Shown here one piece after another: positions 48,082-58,020 of a stretch of DNA of 64,000 nt. The position numbers and the translations under genes were made by a program. The stretch lies in assembly GCF_037482285.1 (NCBI RefSeq), contig NZ_JBBEYB010000002.1, positions 400,337 to 464,336 on the forward strand, written 5' to 3'. Below the pieces are notes generated by a model, which was not told the DNA's origin, did no database searches, and saw nothing but the letters and a program-made list of their open reading frames with translations. Within the stretch, counting starts at the first letter, position 1. Every line of letters begins with the position of its first letter. The stretch comes from Aquabacterium sp029268225 (GTDB lineage: Bacteria; Pseudomonadota; Gammaproteobacteria; Burkholderiales; Burkholderiaceae_C).

Positions 48082-48867
48082 TCAGCGCTCGGTGCGGCGC
48101 TGATGGTGGTGCGAGGCGCCTAGCGTGAAGAAGAAGCAGGCGCCCTGCCCCACCGCGGCCTCGGCCCAGATGCGGCCGCCGTGGCGTTGCACGATGTGTT
48201 GCGCCGCCGCCAGCCCCACCCCGTTGCCCGGAAACTCCTTGGCGCTGTGCAGGCGCTGGAACATGCCAAACAACTTGTCGGCGCAGCCCATGTCGAAACC
48301 GGCACCGTTGTCGCGCACGAAAAACACCTCCGGGTCGGTCTCTGGCACCACCCCAACGGCCACATGCGGCCGCTCGGTCTTGCTGCTGTACTTCAGCGCA
48401 TTGCCGATCAGGTTTTCCAGAACGCGACGCAACAAGACCGGATCAGCGTGGGCGGTCATGCCTTCGGCGACGTCCACATCGGCGCGAGCAGATCCGTTGA
48501 GCACCAACACTTGCTCGCCCGCCACCTCCTTGGCCAGGGCACTGACGTCCACGGCTTGCCTGCGGAGTGGCTCGGAGCTCAATTGCGCGTGCATCAACAG
48601 GGCATCGATCATGTCGCTCATGCGCTCGGCCGCACCCAGCACGCGATCAAGATACCCGTTGGCCTGCGCGTCCAGCTGGGAGCCGTAGTCTTCCTTGAGG
48701 ATGCGGGTGAACCCTTCCACCACACGCAGCGGCGCGCGCAAGTCATGCGACATGGCATGACGCAGGGCGGCTTGCTCGTCCAAGCCCATGCCGACAACCG
48801 GCTGCCCGTCCGAGGACCAGGCAGCAGGCGGCGGGACTGGAGCAGGAGGGTCGCCAGCGGTGTGCAT
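48082..48867 (-). CDS. Soluble histidine kinase lacking a recognisable sensor domain
   Basis: 261 residues from ATG 48867; a longer in-frame reading to 48924 is possible. After 40 Pro/Ala-rich residues comes a HisKA domain with phospho-His in AMSHDLRAPLRVVEG, then HATPase_c (N box LENLIGNALKYSSK, DNGAGFDMG, GNGVGLAAAQHIVQRHGG). The pattern resembles phytochrome-like or bacteriophytochrome-type kinase cores, but no PAS/GAF or membrane segment is present, so it must receive its signal through another protein. Divergently placed against the large hybrid kinase, 90 bases apart. No receiver partner is fused to it. Confidence 0.87.
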   Translation of the reverse strand: MHTAGDPPAPVPPPAAWSSDGQPVVGMGLDEQAALRHAMSHDLRAPLRVVEGFTRILKEDYGSQLDAQANGYLDRVLGAAERMSDMIDALLMHAQLSSEPLRRQAVDVSALAKEVAGEQVLVLNGSARADVDVAEGMTAHADPVLLRRVLENLIGNALKYSSKTERPHVAVGVVPETDPEVFFVRDNGAGFDMGCADKLFGMFQRLHSAKEFPGNGVGLAAAQHIVQRHGGRIWAEAAVGQGACFFFTLGASHHHQRRTER

Positions 48868-48956
48868 CTGACCGATTGTACGGACCGTCGTCAGCGGGTT
48901 TTTGCCTCTGGCGCAGAATTTCACAGTCCCGCTACATTTGTCAGAGTCCCTCTTGG

Positions 48957-51900
48957 ATGGCGGACCTCATCCAGCCTCAATATCCACCCGTGATGCCGTT
49001 TTTCTGGATTCTGATCGTTGTGGCACTGACGGTGCCGGGCGCCTTGTGGCTGCGACGGCACCTGCGCCAGAGCGCCCATGAGGCGGCCCTCACCCACGCC
49101 CAGCTGGAGGCGGCTCGCCAGCAGATGAATCGTCTCAGCTTGGTGGCATCCCGGATCAACAACGGCGTGGCCATCATCGACAGAGATGGCAAGGTGGAAT
49201 GGGTGAACCCGGCCCTGCTCGCACTGACCGGCTGGAGCGAGAGTCATGCCATCGGTCGACCCTTGCCAGACCTGCTGTCTCCAGACATCCAGGACCGCGA
49301 CAGCCTGCCTCAACTGCGCGCGCACCTGCAGGCAGGCAAGTCGTTTCGGCTGCACTATGAAGCCCAGCGTGCTGGCAGCGACACCGCCTACTGGGGTGAA
49401 ATCGATGCTTTCGAGGTGTTCGACGAAGCCGGCCAGCTCAGCCAATACGTGTGCCTGTTCACCGACGTCACCTGCCGACGTGCGCAAGATGCACAGGCAG
49501 AGCAGGAGCGCGCCTTCCAGGAAGCCTTGCTGGCCAACCTGCCGGTGAGCCTGTTCGTGGTGGACCCGGCCAACAGCCAGATCGTGACCATCAACCATCA
49601 CGCCGAGGTCGAGTTCAAGCTGCAACGCGACAAGGTGGTCGGCCGCTCGATCCAACATGCCATGGGGCGGGAAGTGCTGCAAAGGGTGCAGGCCCACATC
49701 CAGGCCGCCACCACCTCCGGGCAACCCGTGGAGCATGACTTCAGCTGGCATGACGGCACGCAGATGCGTGTCATCAATGCGCGGCACTTTGCGCTGCGAC
49801 ACGCCGATGGGCGCCCTCGACTTCTCATCTCACTGGTACGCGACATCACGGTGGCCCAGCGCGCCTTGTCCGATCTGGAAGAATCGGAGCGTCGCTTCCG
49901 TGAACTCGTCGAGTCCATGGACGACGGTGTGTATGTGAGCGATGGCGCCCGAATGCAGTGCCTGTATCACAGCCCCCAGACCGGCACGCTGCTCGGACTG
50001 ACGCAGACAGACCTCGCCGACTTGTCCGACCGCCTGCGCGCGCTGGTGATCCCGGAAGACCGCTCCACCTTGGCCCACCAGGAGGAGCAAGAGCGGCAAC
50101 AGCAGGCCACCGACACCTTGCTGCGTCTGGACGTCCCCGGGCGCGGCGTGCGATGGATGCGTCACAAGAGTCGCTCGCGCCGCCTGCTCAGTGGGGAGTC
50201 TCGCATTTACGGCCTGCTCTCCGACGTGACCGACGAGCGGCAACAGGCGCTGGATCTGCAGCGCGCACGCGATCAGGCCGAGACCGCCAGCCAGGCCAAG
50301 AGCGAGTTCATGGCCAACATGAGCCACGAGATTCGCACGCCCATGAACGGCATCCTGGGCATGACCGAACTGTTGCTGGGCACCGATCTCAACGACAAGC
50401 AGCGCCGTTTTGCCCAAGCCGTGTACCGCTCTGGCGAGAGCCTGCTGGAGATCGTCAACGACATCCTCGACTTCGCCAAGATCGACGCCGGCCATGTCGA
50501 ACTGACACAAAGCGACTTTGTGCTGCGCAACCTGGTGGAAGACACCCTGGAGTTGCTGGCGCCTCGCGCGCACGAGCGCGGGCTGGAGTTGAGTTTTCGT
50601 GAAGAGCCGGGGCTGCCGCCGGTGCTGCACGGCGATGCGCTGCGCCTACGCCAGATTCTCACCAACCTGGTGGCCAACGCCATCAAGTTCACCGAGCACG
50701 GCGAAGTGGTGGTCGACATCCGACGTGCCACCCCTCTCGGCGCCGGCACCCCCGACACCTTGACGCTCTCGTTCCGCGTGCGCGACACGGGCATCGGGAT
50801 CACGGCCGAGGCCCTGCCCCGCATCTTCCAGGCCTTCGTGCAAGCCCAGGGTGGCACCGCGCGGCGCTATGGTGGCACCGGCCTGGGGTTGCCCATCAGC
50901 AAGCAACTGGTCGAGCTCATGGGGGGTGATCTGCAGGTCACCAGCAGCCCTGGCATCGGCTCCGAGTTCAGCTTCGACATCCCGCTGACCATCGGCCAGA
51001 CCGACCTGTCCCCTGACCCGGCCAGCGAACTGAGCCTGCCGCACTACAAGGTGCTGGTGGTCGATGACAACGACACCAACCGCACGGTGCTGGAGAACAT
51101 GCTGAACGCCTGGGGCATGAAAGTCACCCTGGCCAACAGCGGCCGACAGGCACTGGATCTCCTGCTCCAGCACCCGGACAACGACCTGGACATCGACCTG
51201 GCACTGGTGGACATGCACATGCCGGAGCTGGATGGCCTGAGCATGGTCGAGATCCTGCGCCGCAGCCGACGTTATCCGCAGCTCCAGCTGGTCCTGCTGT
51301 CGTCCCTGTCATCCACCGAAGAAGTTCAGCGTGCACAGGACGCGGGCTTCCAGAGCGTGCTGCGCAAGCCACTGCGCAAGGCCGAGCTGCGACAAACCCT
51401 GCAGAGCCTGGCGGCCAGCCACGAAGCCCCCTATGCCGACGCCCAACCCGGGCGAGACAAACGGGTGCTGGTGGTGGAGGACAACCCCGTCAACCAGGAG
51501 GTTTGCGGCCAGATGCTGCGCCGCTTGGGCTGCGATGTCAAAGTGGCCAGCTCCGCCCTGGAGGGCCTGCGCAGGCTGGGCGAACAGCACTACGACCTCA
51601 TTCTGATGGACATCCAGATGCCCGGCATGGACGGCATCGAAGCCCTCACCTGGTTCCGCAAGGGCAGTGGCAAGCGCTTCACCTTTGTGACACCACCCGA
51701 CACCCCGGTCATCGCCGTGACCGCCAACGCTCTGGAAGGTGACGAGCAGCGCTTCCTGGACCTGGGCTTTGACGACTACCTCTCCAAGCCCTTCCGTCAG
51801 GGGCAGTTGCAGCAGATTCTGGTGACCCACACCGCTGACTCCCATCATGCGGAAAAATCCCCCCCCGAAATCAGGGGCACGGAGACCAGCGTCACACCCC

Positions 51901-52271
51901 CCCCCTCGTCGGGCACGCCACTGCTCGATCCGGATGCCCTGCGTCGCCTCAGAGAGCTCGACCCCAAGGGCGAGAACCACTTGTTGGAAAGGGTCGCGCG
52001 TGCATTCGAAACGTCGCTGGCGCGCTTACTGCCACAATTGAGCGAGGCGGGACAACAACACGACCTCGCGACGGTGGCCCATGTCGCGCATACACTCAAA
52101 TCATCGTCGGCCAGCATCGGTGCGCTCAAGCTGTCACAGATGTGCGCCGAGATCGAAAGCATCATCCGGCGCCAGACAGGAGAAGACTTGAGCTCACGCA
52201 TCCGAGACATTCCCCTCGAAGCCGAACGCGTCCAGGCTGGCTTGCAACACGTGCTGGAGACACAGGCATGA
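48957..52271 (+). CDS. Hybrid sensor histidine kinase: TM, three PAS, HisKA-HATPase, two REC, HPt
   Basis: 1104 residues from ATG 48957 (an ATG at 48993, MPFFWILIV, is an alternative). One N-terminal membrane helix (FFWILIVVALTVPGALWL), a short coiled coil, three PAS-type domains (about 65-180, 190-305, 320-430), HisKA with His457 in MSHEIRTPMNG, HATPase_c (LVANAIKFTEHG, GTGLGLPISKQLVELMGG), two receiver domains with Asp752 (VDMHMPELDG) and Asp885 (MDIQMPGMDG), and a C-terminal HPt with His1045 (HVAHTLKSSS). All phosphorelay residues are present. It is coupled by ATGA to the next gene, a c-di-GMP enzyme with its own receiver, which is the likely phosphate acceptor. Confidence 0.92.
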   Translation: MADLIQPQYPPVMPFFWILIVVALTVPGALWLRRHLRQSAHEAALTHAQLEAARQQMNRLSLVASRINNGVAIIDRDGKVEWVNPALLALTGWSESHAIGRPLPDLLSPDIQDRDSLPQLRAHLQAGKSFRLHYEAQRAGSDTAYWGEIDAFEVFDEAGQLSQYVCLFTDVTCRRAQDAQAEQERAFQEALLANLPVSLFVVDPANSQIVTINHHAEVEFKLQRDKVVGRSIQHAMGREVLQRVQAHIQAATTSGQPVEHDFSWHDGTQMRVINARHFALRHADGRPRLLISLVRDITVAQRALSDLEESERRFRELVESMDDGVYVSDGARMQCLYHSPQTGTLLGLTQTDLADLSDRLRALVIPEDRSTLAHQEEQERQQQATDTLLRLDVPGRGVRWMRHKSRSRRLLSGESRIYGLLSDVTDERQQALDLQRARDQAETASQAKSEFMANMSHEIRTPMNGILGMTELLLGTDLNDKQRRFAQAVYRSGESLLEIVNDILDFAKIDAGHVELTQSDFVLRNLVEDTLELLAPRAHERGLELSFREEPGLPPVLHGDALRLRQILTNLVANAIKFTEHGEVVVDIRRATPLGAGTPDTLTLSFRVRDTGIGITAEALPRIFQAFVQAQGGTARRYGGTGLGLPISKQLVELMGGDLQVTSSPGIGSEFSFDIPLTIGQTDLSPDPASELSLPHYKVLVVDDNDTNRTVLENMLNAWGMKVTLANSGRQALDLLLQHPDNDLDIDLALVDMHMPELDGLSMVEILRRSRRYPQLQLVLLSSLSSTEEVQRAQDAGFQSVLRKPLRKAELRQTLQSLAASHEAPYADAQPGRDKRVLVVEDNPVNQEVCGQMLRRLGCDVKVASSALEGLRRLGEQHYDLILMDIQMPGMDGIEALTWFRKGSGKRFTFVTPPDTPVIAVTANALEGDEQRFLDLGFDDYLSKPFRQGQLQQILVTHTADSHHAEKSPPEIRGTETSVTPPPSSGTPLLDPDALRRLRELDPKGENHLLERVARAFETSLARLLPQLSEAGQQHDLATVAHVAHTLKSSSASIGALKLSQMCAEIESIIRRQTGEDLSSRIRDIPLEAERVQAGLQHVLETQA

Positions 52272-54490
52272 CTCGGGGCCACCCGTTGATCGACGACGAA
52301 GACCAGGCGCAGCCCAAGGTCTTGCTGGTCGATGACGACGAGGTCACCCTGCTGCTGACGTCGATCGCCTTGCGAGAGCGCGGGTTTGCGGTCACCGAGG
52401 TCACATCCGGGGAACGCGCCTTGCGTCTGCTGGGAGACTGGCTGCCGGATGTCGTCGTGCTGGACGCGGTCATGCCGGGTCTGGACGGCTTCGCCACTTG
52501 CCAGGAGTTGCGCAACATCCCTGGGCACGAGTCGATTCCGGTGCTGATGCTCACCGGCTTGGACGACGATGCCTCGATCACCCGAGCCTACGAAGCAGGC
52601 GCCACAGACTTCTTCGTCAAGAGCACCCAATGGAGCCTGCTCGCCGGCCGCTTGCGCTACCTGCTGCGCTCGGCACGCACCCGCCTTGAACTGGAACGCA
52701 GCAAAGCCAAGCTGGCCCGTGCGCAGGACCTGGCCCGCATGGGCAGCTTTGATTGGCGCCGCGGTTCAGGCCATCTCGACATGTCGATTGAAGGTCTGCG
52801 GGTGCTCGGCCTTGGGCCCCGTGAACATGTCAGCCTGCGGCAGGTGCTGCGCATGATGCCCACTGACGAACGCCGCAGCTTCCAGTATTTGCTGCACGAG
52901 ATCTGGCGTCATGGCTCCGTCCTCTGCCTCGACGTCAAAGTCAACATCAGCGACGGCCGCCAGCGGATCCTCCATCTGGAGGCAGAGCCCGAGTTCAACG
53001 AGCACGCGACCCTGGTCGGCTACACCGGCATCGTGCAAGACGTGACCGACCGCCGCCTGGCCGAAGACCAGATCAAGCACCTCGCCAACTTTGACACCCT
53101 CACCGGTCTGCCCAACCGTCGCCAGTTGTTCCAACGCAGCGAACGCGCGATCGAGCATGCACGCCGCCTGCACCATGGTGTGGCCCTGCTGCAAGTCGGT
53201 CTGGACCGCTTCAAGATCATCAACGAGAACCTGGGTCACCATGCAGGCGACGAGTTGCTGATCGAGGCGTCCCACCGCTTGCGCGCCTGCGTGCGCCACT
53301 CGGAAGAGATGCTCGACGGCCCACTGGAGTTGCAATCCACCCGCGCGCACCGCAACCTGGAGGCCGTGGGCCGTTTGGGCGCCGACGAGTTCGTGGTGCT
53401 GCTGCCCGAAGTGAACCACCCGGATGAGGCCCTGGCCACGGCGCACCGCATGCTGGACGCGCTACGTGCGCCCCTGACCATCGGCGGGCAGGAATGCTTC
53501 GTCACGGCCAGCATTGGCGTGGCGGTGTATCCCGCACACGGAATCAACGCCGCCGATCTGTTGCGACACGCCGATGTGGCCATGGACCTTGCCAAGAGCC
53601 AGGGTCGCAACATGGCGCAACTTTACGACCCGCACCTTGCCAGCAAAGGTCGCGTGCGCCTGGACCTCGACACCGCCCTTCACAAGGCACTGGAGCGGCA
53701 AGAGTTGGTGCTGCACTACCAGCCCAAGATCGACGTGCGCACCCACCGCATGGTGGGCGTGGAAGCCTTGATGCGCTGGCAGCGCGGCAACCAGTTGGTC
53801 TCGCCGGCCGAGTTCATCCCGCTGGCCGAATCCACGGGTTTGATCAACGAGATGAGCCTGTGGGCCATCGGCGAAGCCGCCCGTCAGGCCAAGCAGTGGC
53901 AAGCCCAATTCGGATTCGACGCCTCGATTGCCGTCAACCTGCCCAGCCGACTGTTCGAGCAGGACGACTTGGTGGCCCAAATTGAACGCATCCTCCAGCG
54001 AGAAGCCATTTCCCCGCGTGCGCTGGAGCTTGAAATCACCGAAACCGGGCTGATGAAGGACCTGCAAGGTGTGGTGCCCTCGCTCACCCGCCTGAACCAG
54101 ATTGGTGTCGAGATTTCCATTGATGACTTCGGCACCGGCTATTCCTCACTGGCCTACCTGACCAGTCTGCCCATCAGCGAGCTCAAGATCGACCGGTCTT
54201 TTGTGCGCGACCTGGGTGAGACCCCCCAGAGCTCTGCAGTGGTCTCGGCCATCATCGCGCTGGCCCGCGCACTGGGCCTGCGCGTGATCGCCGAGGGCGT
54301 GGAAACCACCGCCCAGATGGAGGTGCTTTACAGCCTGGGTTGCCACATCTGCCAGGGCTTCCTGTTTGCGCGGCCCATGCCCGCAGCCCAGGTTGCCACA
54401 TGGTTGAACGAGGTGCTCCAGGGTGATGGCCTGCCGCGCGTGTCCGACACTGCCCCTTTGTTTCCCCCACCTGTCAGCACCCTGAGCTGA
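52268..54490 (+). CDS. Receiver-PAS-GGDEF-EAL protein, probable c-di-GMP phosphodiesterase
   Basis: 740 residues, ATG overlapping the hybrid-kinase stop. N-terminal receiver (VLLVDDDEVT, phospho-Asp in VVVLDAVMPGLDG), a PAS/PAC-like region (about 155-280), a GGDEF domain whose signature is degenerate (GADEF, residues 371-375), and an EAL domain with EAL at 499-501, DDFGTGYSSL and EGVETTAQ intact. The second Gly of GGDEF is Ala, so cyclase activity is doubtful while hydrolysis of c-di-GMP by EAL is likely. Its gene position between a hybrid kinase and a diguanylate cyclase suggests a balanced c-di-GMP switch. Confidence 0.92.
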   Translation: MTRGHPLIDDEDQAQPKVLLVDDDEVTLLLTSIALRERGFAVTEVTSGERALRLLGDWLPDVVVLDAVMPGLDGFATCQELRNIPGHESIPVLMLTGLDDDASITRAYEAGATDFFVKSTQWSLLAGRLRYLLRSARTRLELERSKAKLARAQDLARMGSFDWRRGSGHLDMSIEGLRVLGLGPREHVSLRQVLRMMPTDERRSFQYLLHEIWRHGSVLCLDVKVNISDGRQRILHLEAEPEFNEHATLVGYTGIVQDVTDRRLAEDQIKHLANFDTLTGLPNRRQLFQRSERAIEHARRLHHGVALLQVGLDRFKIINENLGHHAGDELLIEASHRLRACVRHSEEMLDGPLELQSTRAHRNLEAVGRLGADEFVVLLPEVNHPDEALATAHRMLDALRAPLTIGGQECFVTASIGVAVYPAHGINAADLLRHADVAMDLAKSQGRNMAQLYDPHLASKGRVRLDLDTALHKALERQELVLHYQPKIDVRTHRMVGVEALMRWQRGNQLVSPAEFIPLAESTGLINEMSLWAIGEAARQAKQWQAQFGFDASIAVNLPSRLFEQDDLVAQIERILQREAISPRALELEITETGLMKDLQGVVPSLTRLNQIGVEISIDDFGTGYSSLAYLTSLPISELKIDRSFVRDLGETPQSSAVVSAIIALARALGLRVIAEGVETTAQMEVLYSLGCHICQGFLFARPMPAAQVATWLNEVLQGDGLPRVSDTAPLFPPPVSTLS

Positions 54491-54493
54491 AAC

Positions 54494-56236
54494 ATGTCCA
54501 CCACCCCTAGCCGGCGTCCATCCGGCGAACTCACTCCTGCACAGATTGCCAAAGCAGCGCTGGTGCGCCTGGCCCAACAGCGACAGGAACCCACCCCCGA
54601 AAACTACCGCAAGGCCTACGCCCTGGAGTCGGGCGAGGAAACCGACTTTGGCGGCATCACCCAACCTGCACCACTGGATGGCTTGCCTTCCCCTTCCGAA
54701 GAGGGCGCACGCTGGGCAGACCTGATCGCGCGCATCGTGCGCGGCGCCGAGCGCGGAGGGCGGCAGTGGACCACCGCACGCAAGAAGGACAGTCTGCAGC
54801 GTGTCATCGAAGGCAGCCGCAGCTCTGCCACGCGCCTGCACCAGCGCCTCAGCCAACTGGTCAGCAGCTGGGACAGCGACACACTGGACAACACCCTGCT
54901 GGAAGACGACGGCTCAGCACCGCTGCCACAGGCCCCTGGGAGCGACGACATCAGCACCGCCTCCCAGGGTTCAGCTCCGGTCAGCCCCATCAAGCTCACG
55001 CTCGGTGAGAGCGACAGCAGCGAGCAGGTCACCTGGCCGGCCGTGGCGCTGCACACCCTGGCCCAGCTGGAGCAGACCGTGCTGGTGGCGCTGCCCCCAG
55101 ATCAGCCGCCATCCCGGGAGGCCGCTCAGGCCCTGCGCGACGCGCTGGCACACAGCCGCGCTTCTGACCAGCCCGACGCCACCGCTGTTCAAGCCGAACT
55201 CACCCAGGCGTGCGAGCAGGCGCAGCGCATCATTGAGCACCGCCACCACCTGATCACACAGCTCACCGAGTTGTGTCACTCGCTCACCGACAGCCTCGTC
55301 GACCTGTCGGAGGATGACAGCTGGGTGCAGGGGCAGTGCCAGGCCATGCGCCACCAACTCGACGAAGGGCTGCACAGCCGCGGCGTGCGCCACATGCAGC
55401 AACTGCTCAGCGACACGCGGGCGCGCCAACTCGAGCTCAAGCAGGAGCGGGAAGCCGCCCGCAAAGCTCTCAAGGATCTGATCCACCAAATGCTGCAGCA
55501 GATCGCTCTGCTGGGCAGCACCACCGATCGCTTCCAGAGCAAGCTGGGTGTGTACGCCGAAACGATTGGCGCCGCCGACTCCATCCAGAGCCTCGCGGGC
55601 ATCGTGCGTGAAATGGTGGAAGAAAGCCGCGAGGTTCAGTCCGTCGTCACACAAACGCAAACCCGCTTGCAAAGCGAACACGCGCGGGCCACCGAACTCA
55701 CCGACCGCGTGCGTGAGTTGGAAGATGAAATCCGCAAGTTGTCTGACGAAGTCTCCACCGACCCGCTCACCCAGATCGCCAACCGCCGGGGGTTGATGCG
55801 TGCGTTCGAGGCCGAGCAAGCCCGTGTCGAACGTCAGGGCACCCCGTTGGCGGTGGGATTGCTGGACGTGGACAATTTCAAGAAGCTCAACGACCAACTG
55901 GGCCATCAGACCGGTGACGAAGCCCTGAAATTCCTGGCCAGACGGGTCAGTGAGTCCTTGCGACCGGTGGACGTCGTCGCGCGCTATGGCGGGGAGGAGT
56001 TCGTGGTCATGTTGCCCGATACCCCGCTGGACGAAGCTCAGAAGGCGCTCACACGGCTGCAACGCAGCCTCAGCGCCGAGTTCTTCACCCACGACACCCA
56101 CAAGGTCTTCATCACCTTCTCGGCGGGTGTCACGATTTACCGCCCCGGTGAAGCCATTGAAGCGGCCCTCGACCGTGCGGACGTGGCACTCTACGAGGCC
56201 AAGCGCACGGGCAAGAACCGGACCTGCACAGGCTGA
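54494..56236 (+). CDS. GGDEF diguanylate cyclase with inhibitory site
   Basis: 580 residues. The C-terminal GGDEF domain has an intact active site GGEEF (499-503) and a product-inhibition I-site RxxD (Arg490-Pro-Val-Asp493) five residues before it, so it should make c-di-GMP with feedback control. The N-terminal 410 residues are helical and coiled-coil-rich with no recognised sensor (LTPAQIAKAALVRLAQQRQ, then long Gln/Glu/Arg helices). It starts 3 bases after the EAL-protein stop and so is in the same operon. It ends directly against the convergent nnr stop. Confidence 0.92.
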   Translation: MSTTPSRRPSGELTPAQIAKAALVRLAQQRQEPTPENYRKAYALESGEETDFGGITQPAPLDGLPSPSEEGARWADLIARIVRGAERGGRQWTTARKKDSLQRVIEGSRSSATRLHQRLSQLVSSWDSDTLDNTLLEDDGSAPLPQAPGSDDISTASQGSAPVSPIKLTLGESDSSEQVTWPAVALHTLAQLEQTVLVALPPDQPPSREAAQALRDALAHSRASDQPDATAVQAELTQACEQAQRIIEHRHHLITQLTELCHSLTDSLVDLSEDDSWVQGQCQAMRHQLDEGLHSRGVRHMQQLLSDTRARQLELKQEREAARKALKDLIHQMLQQIALLGSTTDRFQSKLGVYAETIGAADSIQSLAGIVREMVEESREVQSVVTQTQTRLQSEHARATELTDRVRELEDEIRKLSDEVSTDPLTQIANRRGLMRAFEAEQARVERQGTPLAVGLLDVDNFKKLNDQLGHQTGDEALKFLARRVSESLRPVDVVARYGGEEFVVMLPDTPLDEAQKALTRLQRSLSAEFFTHDTHKVFITFSAGVTIYRPGEAIEAALDRADVALYEAKRTGKNRTCTG

Positions 56237-57781
56237 TCAGCCCAGCCCATGGGCCGCCAGGCGGCGCAATGCTGTGGGAATCTGCTCCGGCAAGTCATCG
56301 GCCAACAGGCCCGGCCCAAAGGCCTGAGCCGCCTCGCCATGCAACCAGACGGCGGCACAGGCCGCCTGCCAGGCCGGCATGCCCTGCGCCAGCAAGCCCA
56401 AGATCAAGCCTGCCAGCACATCGCCGGAGCCAGCCGTGGCCAGCGTGGGTGGCGCAGACGCATTGATCACCGCACGGCCATCGGGGGCCGCCACCACGGT
56501 GTCCGGTCCTTTGAGCAACACCACCGCCCCACTCAATTGCGCAGCCTTGCGTGCCCGCGCCAGCTTGCTGTCGCAGTTTGCCATCGTCGAGGGGGCGAAG
56601 ATGCGCGAGAACTCGCCATCGTGCGGCGTCATGACCACCGGGCGTCCATGGCCGGCAATCGCCGCGAACAACAACTCAGGATCGTCCTGGAAGACCGACA
56701 GCGCATCGGCATCGAGCACCACAGGCCGACCACTGGCCAACACTGTCAAGACCAGGCCCTTGAGGCCGCCAGGGTGCGTTCCCCCCAAAGCCCCGGGGCC
56801 GATCAGCACGGCGCTCAAGCGAGCATCGTCGAGCAAGGACTGCAGCCCCCCCTGCCACTGGTTGGGTCCGACCCCGGCAAGCGGATGCACCATGATGCTG
56901 GTCAGGCTGGCAGCGTACACCGCCCACGCTGACTGGGGCACACACACGGTGGTCAGCCCTGCCCCGACGCGCGCCGCCGCGCGTGCCGCCAGACGGGGGG
57001 CGCCGGTCATCTGTGCACCGCCCCAGACCAGGGCATGACCGCGGTGGTATTTGTGCCCTGCGGTATCGGCCCGAGGGTAAACGGTTTGCCACACGGTGGG
57101 AACGTTCTCCCAGGTGCGCGGTTGCAGGTGCGGCAACACGGTATCGGGCACCCCGATATCGGCCAGCACCGTCTCGCCACACAGGGCACGCCCCGGCATC
57201 AGCAAATGCGCGGGTTTGAGGCGGAAGAACGTGACCGTCAGTTCGCAGTGCACGGCACCTGTGGCGGCCCCACTGTCTCCCCAAACGCCGCTCGGGACGT
57301 CCACAGCAACAATGGGCAGCGCCCTGCGCTGCGCCTTGGCGAGCGTTTCGGCGGCGGCCCCCTCCAGCGGGCGGGTCAAGCCGGCGCCAAACAAGGCATC
57401 AACCACCAAGGTCCGTCCGTCGAGGCAAGACGCCTCCAAAGGCCGGCTCACTGGCGTACCAGCAGCGAACTCGGCATGCATGGCTTGCCAGTGCCGCCAC
57501 GCCATGCGGGCATCACCCGACCAAGCATCGGGTTCTGACAGCAACACCACCTCCACAGACCAGCCCTGCTGCAGCAACGACGCCGCGGCCACCAGTCCAT
57601 CGCCACCGTTGTTGCCAGGGCCGCACAGCACCACTGTGGGCCGTGGCGCCCAGCGCTGCACGATGGCGCGGGCCACCGCCTGCCCCGCAGCCAGCATCAG
57701 GGTGAAGCCGGGCGTGCCACGCTCGATGGTGAGGGCGTCCGCCTGAGCCATCTGCCCCACTGTCAGTAATTCACATGCCAT
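56237..57781 (-). CDS. nnr: Bifunctional NAD(P)H-hydrate repair enzyme
   Basis: Epimerises and dehydrates damaged NAD(P)HX. 514 residues from ATG 57781. N-terminal YjeF_N epimerase (MAQADALTIERG, LCGPGNNGGDGLVAA, VDALFGAGLTRPLEG, VDVPSGVWGD) fused to a C-terminal ribokinase-like ADP-dependent dehydratase (IGPGALGG, VMTPHDGEFSRIF, LKGPDTVVAAPDG, ATAGSGDVLAGLI). Fusion is the normal bacterial arrangement. A longer in-frame start at 57811 has no better support. Confidence 0.95.
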   Translation of the reverse strand: MACELLTVGQMAQADALTIERGTPGFTLMLAAGQAVARAIVQRWAPRPTVVLCGPGNNGGDGLVAAASLLQQGWSVEVVLLSEPDAWSGDARMAWRHWQAMHAEFAAGTPVSRPLEASCLDGRTLVVDALFGAGLTRPLEGAAAETLAKAQRRALPIVAVDVPSGVWGDSGAATGAVHCELTVTFFRLKPAHLLMPGRALCGETVLADIGVPDTVLPHLQPRTWENVPTVWQTVYPRADTAGHKYHRGHALVWGGAQMTGAPRLAARAAARVGAGLTTVCVPQSAWAVYAASLTSIMVHPLAGVGPNQWQGGLQSLLDDARLSAVLIGPGALGGTHPGGLKGLVLTVLASGRPVVLDADALSVFQDDPELLFAAIAGHGRPVVMTPHDGEFSRIFAPSTMANCDSKLARARKAAQLSGAVVLLKGPDTVVAAPDGRAVINASAPPTLATAGSGDVLAGLILGLLAQGMPAWQAACAAVWLHGEAAQAFGPGLLADDLPEQIPTALRRLAAHGLG

Positions 57782-58020
57782 GTTGGTTGCAAAGGCGACT
57801 CCACGCCCCAAGCCAGATTCGCCTCACAGTGTGCCGCCAACACCCTCACTCAGGGGGACTCTCGCACCGCTTCCCCTCTGAAATCGCCAACAAGACCACA
57901 CGAATCGCATGGACAACCAACAAGTCTCAATTCTGAACTGATTAGTATTAATTGATACCGGATGGTTTTATCGTGAACCAACCGGTCCTTCAACGGCAAT
58001 TTCAACGCATTGGAGCCATC

